Assembly: GCA_003694775.1 (NCBI GenBank) | Contig: RFJV01000354.1 | Location: 1-10,827, forward strand | Length of the DNA stretch: 10,827 bases | Direction of reading: 5' to 3' | Origin: Chloroflexota bacterium | GTDB lineage: Bacteria; Chloroflexota; Anaerolineae; 4572-78; J111 | In this document: in pieces, positions 1 through 5,805 of the stretch | Numbering within the stretch: position 1 is the stretch's first letter | Layout: the number at the start of each line of letters is the position of its first letter | The notes under the pieces: model-generated | Seen by the model: the letters and a program-made list of their open reading frames with translations, nothing else | Databases searched by the model: none | Told to the model about the DNA's origin: nothing | Translations under genes and position numbers: made by a program

Positions 1-36
1 AAAATAAGTGAAGGACCGCCATCCACGAATCAGTAA

Positions 37-181
37 CAGGACTTACGCAGTTTTAACCGCCGAGGACGCGGAGGTCGCGGAGAATGGTAGGGAAGTATGG
101 TTCGTAGCCCCGGCATCCCTATGCCGGGGCATAGGGATGCCCCGGCTACCACAAAACTGAAATGCGCCTGCGTAAGTCCTG
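37..181. mobile_element. MITE-like non-autonomous element with terminal inverted repeats
   Basis: The ends are a perfect 14-bp inverted repeat: CAGGACTTACGCAG at 37-50 and its complement CTGCGTAAGTCCTG at 168-181. The next base pair (36/182) also fits. The same 7 bp, TCAGTAA, stands outside both ends at 30-36 and 182-188, overlapping that extra pair, as expected of a target-site duplication. The 145-bp interior has no credible gene. It contains a GC-rich purine stretch (about 53-85) and a near-perfect palindrome (104-149). The element is therefore best read as a miniature inverted-repeat element moved by a transposase encoded elsewhere. The TIRs and flanking repeat are seen directly; the mobility and the transposase family are inferred. 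I recall similar GGACTTACGCA ends on cyanobacterial and Chloroflexota insertion elements but cannot check this. Confidence 0.6.
104..149. repeat. Palindromic core, copy 1 (hairpin of the left-end element)
   Basis: Bases 104-125 and 128-149 are reverse complements at 20 of 22 positions, the exceptions being a CC/GG swap near the base of the stem. The core words are GTAGCC, GCATCCCTATGC and GGCTAC. The same core, together with the flank ACCAYAAAACTGAAATRCGCC on its right side, recurs at 5806-5899, so this is a dispersed repeat family. Single-stranded DNA or RNA from it would fold into a strong hairpin. It has no T-run after the stem and no gene before it, so I do not call it a terminator. Confidence 0.75.
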
Positions 182-184
182 TCA

Positions 185-213
185 GTAAGAGCGGGTCTCA
201 GACCCGCCCTTAC
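185..213. repeat. 29-bp imperfect palindrome beside the MITE
   Basis: GTAAG at 185-189 pairs with CTTAC at 209-213, and GCGGGTC at 191-197 pairs with GACCCGC at 201-207, leaving one A/C mismatch (190/208) and a TCA loop. It begins inside the right-hand TCAGTAA copy. It is followed at about 213-230 by further short CG palindromes (CCGGG, CCCGG, CGGGT). No poly-T follows, so it is a repeat or protein site rather than an obvious terminator. Function unknown. Confidence 0.6.
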
Positions 214-283
214 CGGGCGACCCGGCGGGTTTCCCTTACTTCCCGCGGCATCGGTAAATTCAATGTTTCAGCACTTGTTTTTT

Positions 284-311
284 TTCGTGCTTTCCATTCG
301 TGTTATATAAT
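284..311 (+). promoter_or_regulatory. Promoter for the YheO-like regulator gene
   Basis: A consensus -10 hexamer TATAAT sits at 306-311 in the AT-rich stretch before the gene. The -35 region is poor (TTCGTG at 284-289, 16-bp spacing), suggesting weak or activator-dependent use. A start of transcription near 318 would give a leader of about 24 nt, with GGAAGGAG at 325-332 as ribosome binding site. This argues for the ATG at 342 and against an in-frame GTG at 300, which would lie upstream of the -10. Confidence 0.55.
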
Positions 312-341
312 GGGTCTACCACACGGAAGGAGCAATACAGT

Positions 342-995
342 ATGGATACTTCCAGCACAAAGGCACTCATCACCATCCTGGCGCAGGTTGGAGAGGCCCT
401 GTGCCGGACCATTGGGCCGCATTGTGAAGTCGTTATCCATGACCTGTCCGACCCCGAACACTCCATCGTTTGGATAAACGGTACGGTTACCGAACGAAAG
501 GTGGGTGGGTGTATGACCGCCCGCGGGCTGTCGCTGGTTCGGGCCGGACAAACCAGCGATGTGTACAACTATACCACCCGTACCAAAAGCGGTAAAATGG
601 TGCGTTCCTCGCTGGTGTTTATCAAAGACAGCCGGCAAAAACCGCTGGTCGCCGTGGAAATCAATTTTGATACCACTCCCTTTGTGGCCTTCCGGCATGC
701 TCTGGAAACTATCACCGACCCGGACGAAGCCTACGCCTTCCAGGACGCCTTCATTGACGACGCCCCGCAAATGCTGGATACCATGTTCCGCCGGGCCGTT
801 GAACTGGTCGGCAAAGAGCCGGCTTCCATGAACAAGGCCGAACGGATGCGGGTCGTCCAAATTCTGGATGAGGCCGGCATCTTTGAACTGCGGCGCTCCA
901 TCCCCACTGTTGCCGGCTATCTGGGCGTCACCCGTTTTACCATCCACAACTATCTCAACGAAATCCGGGGCAAAACCGGCTCCGAATCATCATAG
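342..995 (+). CDS. YheO/DauR-type transcriptional regulator (PAS-like plus HTH)
   Basis: A 217-residue cytoplasmic DNA-binding protein of the YheO/DauR type. Roughly residues 8-115 form the YheO-like PAS-type sensor domain, with the recognisable segments VVIHDLSDPEHSIVWI, GGCMT, YTTRTKSGKMVRSS and INFD. Residues about 160-210 form the C-terminal helix-turn-helix of the family, with KAERMRVVQILDEAGIFELR followed by VAGYLGVTRFTIHNYLNEI. Length is typical. DauR of Pseudomonas represses D-arginine utilisation genes, but many family members have unknown ligands and no arginine genes are present here, so the ligand and targets cannot be named. The start at 342 is set by the GGAAGGAG box nine bases before it. 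The gene is separated from the downstream kinase by 131 bp containing its own promoter, so it is probably transcribed alone. Confidence 0.88.
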   Translation: MDTSSTKALITILAQVGEALCRTIGPHCEVVIHDLSDPEHSIVWINGTVTERKVGGCMTARGLSLVRAGQTSDVYNYTTRTKSGKMVRSSLVFIKDSRQKPLVAVEINFDTTPFVAFRHALETITDPDEAYAFQDAFIDDAPQMLDTMFRRAVELVGKEPASMNKAERMRVVQILDEAGIFELRRSIPTVAGYLGVTRFTIHNYLNEIRGKTGSESS

Positions 996-1026
996 CCTGC
1001 CCCGGTATGCCCGATTCGCCATTTTG

Positions 1027-1035
1027 TGCTATACT
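1027..1035 (+). promoter_or_regulatory. Extended -10 promoter for the kinase-lipoprotein pair
   Basis: TGC immediately followed by TATACT (1030-1035) is an extended -10 element, which can work without a good -35; none is seen 17 bp upstream. Initiation near 1042 would exclude the long in-frame extension beginning at 1007 and leaves a leader of about 85 nt before the ATG at 1127. It lies just after the regulator gene, so the regulator could read through into or act on it; that is conjecture. Confidence 0.5.
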
Positions 1036-1126
1036 ACGGCCCGTACGGGGAATAAACAAGCCGACTGCACATTTCCAGAGCCGGCACCGGCATTCGCCCG
1101 GTGCATTGCCAAAAAGGTTCAGACCG

Positions 1127-2416
1127 ATGACTGCAGAATTTGTTTCCGCGGCTCAGCTTCAGCGCATCCGGGAGGCCCTGTCTGAGGCTATCGAAACGGA
1201 CACCACCAATGTAAACTCTCCCCTCTTCAAGCTCCTTGCTACCTCGGACCGGGTGCAGGTTGCCAAACTGATGACCCTCCACCGGTTCCAGCAGGGGCAA
1301 ATTATCTTCCGCGAGGGCGACCCCGGCGACGCGATGTACATCATTCGCTCCGGACGCATCGCCGTTATCAAGGGAGACCTGAACCAGCCCACTGTTCTGG
1401 CAACCCGCAGTGTGGGCGAAATCATCGGCGAAATGGCCCTGCTGGAAAACAAGCCTCGTTCCGCCACCCTGGTGGCCCTGGAAGATGCGTCGCTGTTTCG
1501 CATCCGCCAGGCCGATTTTCAGCAGTTCATGAGCACCAATGTGTCGCTGGGGATGAGTATTCTCAGCGCCCTGAGCCACCGCCTGCGGCTCTCGGACGAG
1601 GCCCGCAGAATCAGTGTGACCACCGAACGCCGGCTCCACCAGCGCGTCACCGAACTGCAAACCGAAAAGGCCCGCTTGCTGGAGCTACAGCAGTTGCGCC
1701 AGGAAACCAACGACCTGATTATTCACGACCTGCGCAACCCGTTGGGCCTCATTGCCGGCGCGGTCAACCTGCTGGAGCTTTCTCTGCCGGAGGAGGTCCT
1801 GCGAAACAACCTGGAACTGCTGGAGCTTATCAACTCCAATGTAGACCGGCTGAAGCGGCTGGTCGACTCCTTGCTGGACGTGGCCCGGATGGAAAACGGC
1901 GAGGTGCCCATCATCCCCGTCGAAATTTCCCCCTTCGACCTGATTCAGGACACCCTGCGGCTGACCCGCCCTCTGCTGAAAGATACCGGCATTCACCTGG
2001 AGGCGGCAGTAGGCACCGACCTGCCTCCCATCAAGGCCGACGAGGAAAAACTTGGCCGGGTGCTGGCAAATCTGCTGGACAATGCTATCAAGTACACTCC
2101 GCCCGGCGGAACCATCACCGTGGAAGCCGGTGTTGTGGAGCACGACATCCAGTTTGCCGTGTCCAACACCGGCCCGGTCATCCCGGAAGCCGACCGCCAG
2201 CGGATTTTTGACCGCTTCACCCGTGTTGCCGGCAACCAGCCCAAAACACGGGGATTTGGCCTGGGACTGGCCTTCTGCCGGCTGGCGGTTGAGGCTCACG
2301 GCGGCCGCATCTGGGTGGAGCCTCTACCCGGTGATACCGGCAACCGCTTTGTTTTTACCCTGCCCCTGCCGGTCGAGCTGAACAAGCTGTTCAGCCCGGC
2401 AGAAAAAGCTCACTGA
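1127..2416 (+). CDS. Soluble histidine kinase with N-terminal cyclic-nucleotide-binding domain
   Basis: A 429-residue protein without membrane segments. Residues about 34-140 are a cNMP-binding/CRP-type beta barrel. Its phosphate-binding cassette GEIIGEMALLENKPRSAT (98-114) keeps the Glu (102) and Arg (111) that hold ribose and phosphate in CAP. A charged helix at about 158-197 is a likely coiled coil leading into the HisKA domain, with H-box IIHDLRNPL and His200 as predicted phosphoacceptor. The ATPase domain shows the N-box ANLLDNAIKYT (Asn315, Asn319), an F-box (RIFDRF) and G2 box GFGLGLAFC (376-384). The G1 box reads VSNTGPVIP, with Asn347 in the usual Asp place; as I recall some active kinases of the heavy-metal-sensor type also have Asn there. 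The ATG at 1127 is chosen over 1007 because AAAAAGG lies just upstream and homology begins after it. No partner response regulator is in the window. The lipoprotein gene follows after 4 bp. Confidence 0.9.
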   Translation: MTAEFVSAAQLQRIREALSEAIETDTTNVNSPLFKLLATSDRVQVAKLMTLHRFQQGQIIFREGDPGDAMYIIRSGRIAVIKGDLNQPTVLATRSVGEIIGEMALLENKPRSATLVALEDASLFRIRQADFQQFMSTNVSLGMSILSALSHRLRLSDEARRISVTTERRLHQRVTELQTEKARLLELQQLRQETNDLIIHDLRNPLGLIAGAVNLLELSLPEEVLRNNLELLELINSNVDRLKRLVDSLLDVARMENGEVPIIPVEISPFDLIQDTLRLTRPLLKDTGIHLEAAVGTDLPPIKADEEKLGRVLANLLDNAIKYTPPGGTITVEAGVVEHDIQFAVSNTGPVIPEADRQRIFDRFTRVAGNQPKTRGFGLGLAFCRLAVEAHGGRIWVEPLPGDTGNRFVFTLPLPVELNKLFSPAEKAH

Positions 2417-2420
2417 CAGG

Positions 2421-3944
2421 ATGATGATGCGCCGAGTACTGCCTGTTTTCGCCTCTATTTTTCTGCTCATTTTTACCGCCTGCGGTCAGGCCGACACGCC
2501 GCCGGTGGAGGCAACAGCCGTTCCGCCTCCCCAGAATACCCCTGCCGCCGCGGCAGAAACGGTCGCCGCGCCCACCGTATCTGTCCCGTCGCCGACGGCT
2601 GTACTGCCCACAGATACACCGGTAAAGCCATCACCTACGGCCACCCCGCGCCCGGTTACCCCCTCGCCGACGGCCACACCGACACCCCACGTATACATTG
2701 TTCAGGAGGGCGACACCCTGCTGGGGCTGGCCTTTGAGTTCGACACCACCGTGGCCGCGCTGGCCGCGGCCAACGGCATCAGCGATGAGGATTTCCTGTA
2801 CGTGGGGCAGGAGCTGATTATCCCCGCCCCGGGGGAAGTCTCCCCGCAGGCCCCGGATACTGCGCCTGACACGCCCACCCCCGCGCCCACAGCCGCCGCC
2901 AACCCGGCAACCGGCACGCCCACCGCCGCGGCGACGGCCCCGGCTCCGGCGGCAGAACTCCCGCCAACGGCTACCCCGGTTCCAGCCTCCAACCTGCCTG
3001 CATTTGACCTGCCGGACAACATCAACCCGCTGACCGGCCTGCCGGTCGACGACCCGGCGGTGCTTCGCCGCCGCCCGCTGATGGTGCGCATCGGCAACGA
3101 CGTGGGGGCGCGGGTGTCGCAGGTCGGCCTGAACAGCGCCGATATGGTATACGAGGAAATCACCGAGTGGTGGGTGACCCGCTTTACCGCCATTTTCCTG
3201 GCAAACACACCGCCGGTGGTCGGCCCGGTGCGCTCGGCCCGGCTGATAAACGTTCAGCTTGTGCCCCAATACCAGGGCGCGCTGGCCCATTCCGGCGGCT
3301 CCGACCCGGTGCGCTGGGAAATTTCTCAGGCTCCCATTGCCAACCTGGACGAGTTTTACAACCCTGCACCCTACTTCTACCGTCCCAACGAAGGCTGGCA
3401 GACCCGTCTGGCGCTGAATGCCCAGGCCGCCCGCGACTATATGGCCGCCAATGGCCTGGAAGCGCCGGTGTCCCTGCCCGGCTTCTTCTTTAGCGACACG
3501 CTGGACCGGGGCCAGCCGGCAGAAAACATCTTCATCCCCTACCCGCGGGCCACCAGCTTTACCCAGTGGCGCTACGACCCGTCCAGCGGAAAATACCTGC
3601 GCTGGATAAACGGCGCGCCGCTGGTGGATGCTGCCAGCGGGCAGGTCGCGGCCAGCAATGTGATTGTCTACTTTGCGGAGCATCAGGAGACGGATATTGT
3701 AGAGGATGCCAACGGCGCGACCTCTATCCGGATTATCGTCAACGGTCGCGGGCCGGCCTGGTTTTTCCGGGATGGCAAGCTGAACAAAGGCTACTGGGAA
3801 ACAGACGGAACCCGCCCCCCCTATTTTGCCTTTGAGGACGGTCAGCCTTACCCCTTGAAGCCGGGCAATACCTGGGTAGAAGTGGTTCCCCCCTCATTTG
3901 TCATCGGGCTGAACAGCCCGGACGAAGCCCGCGTGGGCGAATAA
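2421..3944 (+). CDS. LysM plus YerB-like (DUF3048) lipoprotein
   Basis: A 507-residue exported protein. The N-terminus MMMRRVLPVFASIFLLIFTAC is a lipoprotein signal with lipobox FTAC, so Cys21 would be lipidated. Residues 25-90 are a flexible linker rich in Pro, Thr and Ala. Residues about 91-136 are a LysM domain (YIVQEGDTLLGLA through LYVGQELIIP), which binds N-acetylglucosamine polymers such as peptidoglycan. After a second PT-rich linker (140-195) comes the YerB-like DUF3048 domain, from INPLTGLPV at 201 onward, with the family segments PLMVRIGND, ADMVYEEITEWWVTRF, GPVRSAR and LAHSGGSDPVRWEI. The C-terminal part (PLKPGNTWVEVVP) matches the end of that family. Its biochemical role is not established. 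Three ATGs in a row compete as start (2421, 2424, 2427); the weak ACAGG box (2416-2420) favours the second or third. The 4-bp gap to the kinase gene suggests co-transcription. Confidence 0.88.
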   Translation: MMMRRVLPVFASIFLLIFTACGQADTPPVEATAVPPPQNTPAAAAETVAAPTVSVPSPTAVLPTDTPVKPSPTATPRPVTPSPTATPTPHVYIVQEGDTLLGLAFEFDTTVAALAAANGISDEDFLYVGQELIIPAPGEVSPQAPDTAPDTPTPAPTAAANPATGTPTAAATAPAPAAELPPTATPVPASNLPAFDLPDNINPLTGLPVDDPAVLRRRPLMVRIGNDVGARVSQVGLNSADMVYEEITEWWVTRFTAIFLANTPPVVGPVRSARLINVQLVPQYQGALAHSGGSDPVRWEISQAPIANLDEFYNPAPYFYRPNEGWQTRLALNAQAARDYMAANGLEAPVSLPGFFFSDTLDRGQPAENIFIPYPRATSFTQWRYDPSSGKYLRWINGAPLVDAASGQVAASNVIVYFAEHQETDIVEDANGATSIRIIVNGRGPAWFFRDGKLNKGYWETDGTRPPYFAFEDGQPYPLKPGNTWVEVVPPSFVIGLNSPDEARVGE

Positions 3945-3947
3945 AGG

Positions 3948-4574
3948 TTACTGCACCGGCGGCGTGGAAGCGACGGCGGCCCGGCTGTGGTGCACCTGCC
4001 GGACCAGCAGGTAAATTCCCACCGCCAGCGCCGCTATGCCGACCAGCAAACCGCTGAAATTGCTGATAAATTCGCTGACCAGCTCCCACTGCGTACCAAA
4101 AACATACCCCAGCGTGCCAAACAAGGCCACCCAGGTAATTTCTCCGGCCAAATCGTAGGTCAAAAATTTCAAAAAAGCGTAACTGCTTCCCCCGGCAATC
4201 AGGTTGGTGGGAATCGCCAGCGGGGTCAAAAGGAACCGGGTCAGGTAGACCGCCAGACCGCCGCGGCGGTCGAAGGTTTGCCGGGCCGACTGCCAGGCAG
4301 AGGATTGTCCAAAGCGAGACTGCACCCACCCTCCGGCAAACCGGCCCACCGCATAGCTGGCGCTGTCGCCGGCAGTGGCTCCGACCACAGCCAGCAAGGC
4401 CGCGGTCGGCCCGTCGATGACGCCCTGCCGCACAAAAGCCCCTGCGGCCAGAACGAACAAGGTCCCCGGAACGGGCAGTCCCAGTGCACCCAGCAGAAGG
4501 GCCACCCCCAGTGCGGACGGCCCGTAGGTCAGCATTCCGGTCAGAAAAAGCTCGGTAAAATTGATGTCGGTCAT
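3948..4574 (-). CDS. DedA/VTT-family membrane protein
   Basis: A 208-residue polytopic inner-membrane protein of the DedA (SNARE-associated/VTT) superfamily, proteins tied to lipid scrambling, envelope homeostasis and proton-gradient-linked transport. Family signs are the re-entrant segment GALGLPVPGTLFVLAAGAF (29-47), GDSASYAVGRFAGG (69-82), the amphipathic RFGQ...FDRRGG region (87-106), and RFLLTPLAIPTNLIAGGS (113-130), followed by two more hydrophobic segments. It departs from canonical DedA in lacking the acidic residue after PVPG and in having RFLLTPLAIP rather than RF.PG.R, so it belongs to a divergent branch. The start has GGAGAG six bases upstream, and it overlaps the preceding gene by 4 bp (ATGA, 4571-4574), indicating translational coupling. 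Only 3 bp separate its stop from that of the convergent lipoprotein gene. Confidence 0.87.
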   Translation of the reverse strand: MTDINFTELFLTGMLTYGPSALGVALLLGALGLPVPGTLFVLAAGAFVRQGVIDGPTAALLAVVGATAGDSASYAVGRFAGGWVQSRFGQSSAWQSARQTFDRRGGLAVYLTRFLLTPLAIPTNLIAGGSSYAFLKFLTYDLAGEITWVALFGTLGYVFGTQWELVSEFISNFSGLLVGIAALAVGIYLLVRQVHHSRAAVASTPPVQ

Positions 4575-4963
4575 TGCCCTCTCTCCGGGGGTGGCGGATG
4601 GTCAGCCTGGAATTTTAAGATGGCCTGCTGAACGGCCCGCAGAACAGCCTCCCGTCCACCCAGGTCATATTCCCGGTTCAACTGTCCCAAACTTTTCTTG
4701 CGGTTGCCTTCCGGCGGAATCCCCAACTGTTCAAACAGGTACTCCTCTGGAACACCGTATGCCCTGGATATATACGGCACGGTCATCCAGCCCCGTATCA
4801 GCTCCACATTGGTGGTTCCGGGATGGAGACCGCTCTGCCGCATCCGGACAAAGGAATGTACCGCCCGCAGACCAAAAAATACAACCAGCAGAACGCCCAG
4901 CACTATCAGGCCAATGGTGAGATATTTCCCCCGGCGAGAGCCGGAAACGGTTGATTGAGCCAT
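4571..4963 (-). CDS. Small single-pass membrane protein coupled to the DedA gene
   Basis: A 130-residue protein of unnamed family. A basic N-terminus (SRRGK, 9-13) is followed by one transmembrane helix (about 14-36, LTIGLIVLGVLLVVFFGL). The remaining part is probably folded outside the membrane on one face; with the positive-inside rule the C-terminus would be extracytoplasmic. That part contains IRGWMTVPYISRAYGVPEEYLFEQLGIP (56-83). This resembles a helical motif (I.G.MT..EIA..Y.VP...L...LG.P) that I recall from membrane ferredoxin/DUF4405-type proteins, where it occurs singly or repeated; there are no cysteines here. The ATG at 4963 is preferred because GGGAGAG (4966-4972) lies close before it; a GTG at 4978 has no such box. 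The 4-bp overlap with the DedA gene suggests the two proteins act together. Confidence 0.8.
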   Translation of the reverse strand: MAQSTVSGSRRGKYLTIGLIVLGVLLVVFFGLRAVHSFVRMRQSGLHPGTTNVELIRGWMTVPYISRAYGVPEEYLFEQLGIPPEGNRKKSLGQLNREYDLGGREAVLRAVQQAILKFQADHPPPPERGQ

Positions 4964-5008
4964 AACTCTCCCACTCACAAACTATTAAACGCATAAACTT
5001 CCCTGGCT

Positions 5009-5036
5009 ATTCTAGCGTCTGCTGGCCCAAAGGCAA
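5009..5036 (-). promoter_or_regulatory. Possible promoter of the small membrane protein-DedA operon
   Basis: Reading the minus strand, TTGCCT (5031-5036) and TAGAAT (5009-5014) are separated by 16 bp, each a reasonable match to -35 and -10. Transcription would begin near 5002, about 40 nt before the ATG at 4963. It directly follows the terminator hairpin at 5038-5066, so the operon would be independent of the upstream repeat-protein gene. Confidence 0.4.
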
Positions 5037-5066
5037 ACCTGGAGGCGGGCTAATCCCACCTCCAGG
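5026..5066 (-). terminator. Intrinsic terminator after the acidic-repeat protein gene
   Basis: The stem is formed by 5038-5045 with 5059-5066 (8 bp, CCTGGAGG type), one C/A mismatch, and GGG/CCC (5047-5049/5055-5057), around a 5-nt loop. On the minus strand it is followed by TTTGCCTTT, an interrupted U-tract. It lies about 36 nt past the stop at 5102. The tail is imperfect, so efficiency is uncertain. Confidence 0.5.
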
Positions 5067-5101
5067 GTACCTCCACCGGCCTGTTTCCGGGCAGATTGCG
5101 G

Positions 5102-5575
5102 TTACTGCTGTTGCCAGCGACCGCCCATCATCCCGCGTCCCCGGCCCCGACCGTAGCCGCCGGTTCCGGCATGGTCACACACGCCGTCGCCATCCTCGTC
5201 CACAAAACCGGGACCGTAGCCGCCGCGGCCGGTTCCCCGCAGGTCACACACGCCGTCGCCGTCTTCGTCCACAAAGTTGTCGCACACGCCGTCGCCATCC
5301 TCGTCTACAAAGCCGGGTCCGTAGCCGCCACGGCCGGTTCCCCGCAGGTCGCACACACCGTCGCCGTCTTCGTCCACAAAGTTGTCGCACACGCCGTCGC
5401 CATCCTCATCTACAAAGCCGGGTCCGTAGCCCATTCCATTGCCCCAACCGCGGGGGCCGGACATCATCGAAAAACCGGGATTCGTGTCGGCGGCAGGCCC
5501 TTGAGCCAGCGCCACCGGAACCAGTACCGCTACACCTACCAGCAGAACCACAGCTAACACAAACCACTTTTTCAT
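5102..5575 (-). CDS. Secreted acidic-repeat protein with five Ca-loop-like motifs
   Basis: A 157-residue protein with a clear Sec signal peptide (MKKWF, then a hydrophobic core, cleavage expected after ALA at 24). The mature part is low-complexity, rich in Gly, Arg and Asp, and contains FVDEDGDGVCD five times, beginning near residues 54, 66, 89, 101 and 124. DxDxDG with a further Asp four residues on resembles the calcium-binding loops of thrombospondin type-3 and dockerin/EF-hand-like repeats. Each loop also has one Cys, the only five in the mature protein. Extracytoplasmic metal binding is likely but not shown. The C-terminus is GRGRGRGMMGGRWQQQ. The start is fixed by a strong GGAGGTG box (5581-5587). 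It has its own leader and probable terminator, so it is probably monocistronic. I recall proteins with such loops in other bacteria, without known function. Confidence 0.82.
   Translation of the reverse strand: MKKWFVLAVVLLVGVAVLVPVALAQGPAADTNPGFSMMSGPRGWGNGMGYGPGFVDEDGDGVCDNFVDEDGDGVCDLRGTGRGGYGPGFVDEDGDGVCDNFVDEDGDGVCDLRGTGRGGYGPGFVDEDGDGVCDHAGTGGYGRGRGRGMMGGRWQQQ
5154..5440. repeat. 105-bp tandem repeats inside the acidic-repeat gene
   Basis: Equivalent points of the unit (encoding the Y-G-P-G-F-V junction) lie at 5201, 5306 and 5411, exactly 105 bp apart. One unit encodes 35 residues with two acidic loops. There are two full copies and a third, partial copy with one loop. The two loops within a unit use different synonymous codons, and that A/B alternation is preserved between units, so the 105-bp unit was duplicated as a whole. 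In-frame unit length suggests copy number could vary between strains. Confidence 0.8.
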
Positions 5576-5620
5576 TTTTTCACCTCCGTGATAGTAACCG
5601 GGTTTGTTTTCGTCATTCTG

Positions 5621-5681
5621 CTTATAGAATAGCGAAAGATTGTGGAGATTTTGTGGAGAATCAACGAAGAGTTTGTGAAGA
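5621..5681 (-). promoter_or_regulatory. 11-bp-phased direct repeats next to a possible -10 (candidate regulator box)
   Basis: On the plus strand ATTGTGGAGA (5639-5648), TTTGTGGAGA (5650-5659), TCAACGAAGA (5661-5670, degenerate) and TTTGTGAAGA (5672-5681) begin exactly 11 bp apart. In the direction of the acidic-repeat gene these read TCTTCACAAA and TCTCCACAAA. They stop 7 bp before TATTCT (5626-5631), a possible -10, where a -35 would otherwise be. Direct repeats at 11 bp are the usual binding mode of OmpR/PhoB-type response regulators. The repeats are seen; the binding protein is inferred. Confidence 0.45.
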
Positions 5682-5692
5682 GAGGCAAAGCA

Positions 5693-5764
5693 GCAAGGTA
5701 GCAAGGTAGCAGGGTAGCAAGGTAGCAGGGTAACAGGGTAACAGGGTAACAGGGGAGCAGGGGG
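5693..5764. repeat. Array of about nine 8-bp tandem repeats
   Basis: The unit is RCARGGTA: GCAAGGTA at 5693, 5701 and 5717, GCAGGGTA at 5709 and 5725, ACAGGGTA at 5733 and 5741, then the degenerate ACAGGGGA at 5749 and GCAGGGGG at 5757. Unit length is not a multiple of three and no gene runs through it. Such arrays are common between genes in Chloroflexota genomes as far as I recall. No function is evident. Confidence 0.85.
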
Positions 5765-5805
5765 GTGCGACAGTCCCTGGCGGGACGACAACGCGAATGA
5801 AAATT

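Noticed and set aside
104..149. Rho-independent terminator
   Set aside because: The hairpin is strong but no T-run follows on either strand and it is inside a repeat family.
1007..1126. 40-residue N-terminal extension of the kinase
   Set aside because: It overlaps the extended -10 promoter at 1027-1035, looks unlike the family, and a good ribosome binding site precedes the ATG at 1127.
5639..5660. Replication origin (DnaA boxes)
   Set aside because: Two near-matches to TTATCCACA exist, but there is no dnaA/dnaN neighbourhood or further boxes, and the 11-bp phasing fits a regulator box better.
5693..5764. CRISPR array
   Set aside because: Units are only 8 bp with no spacers; this is a short tandem repeat.
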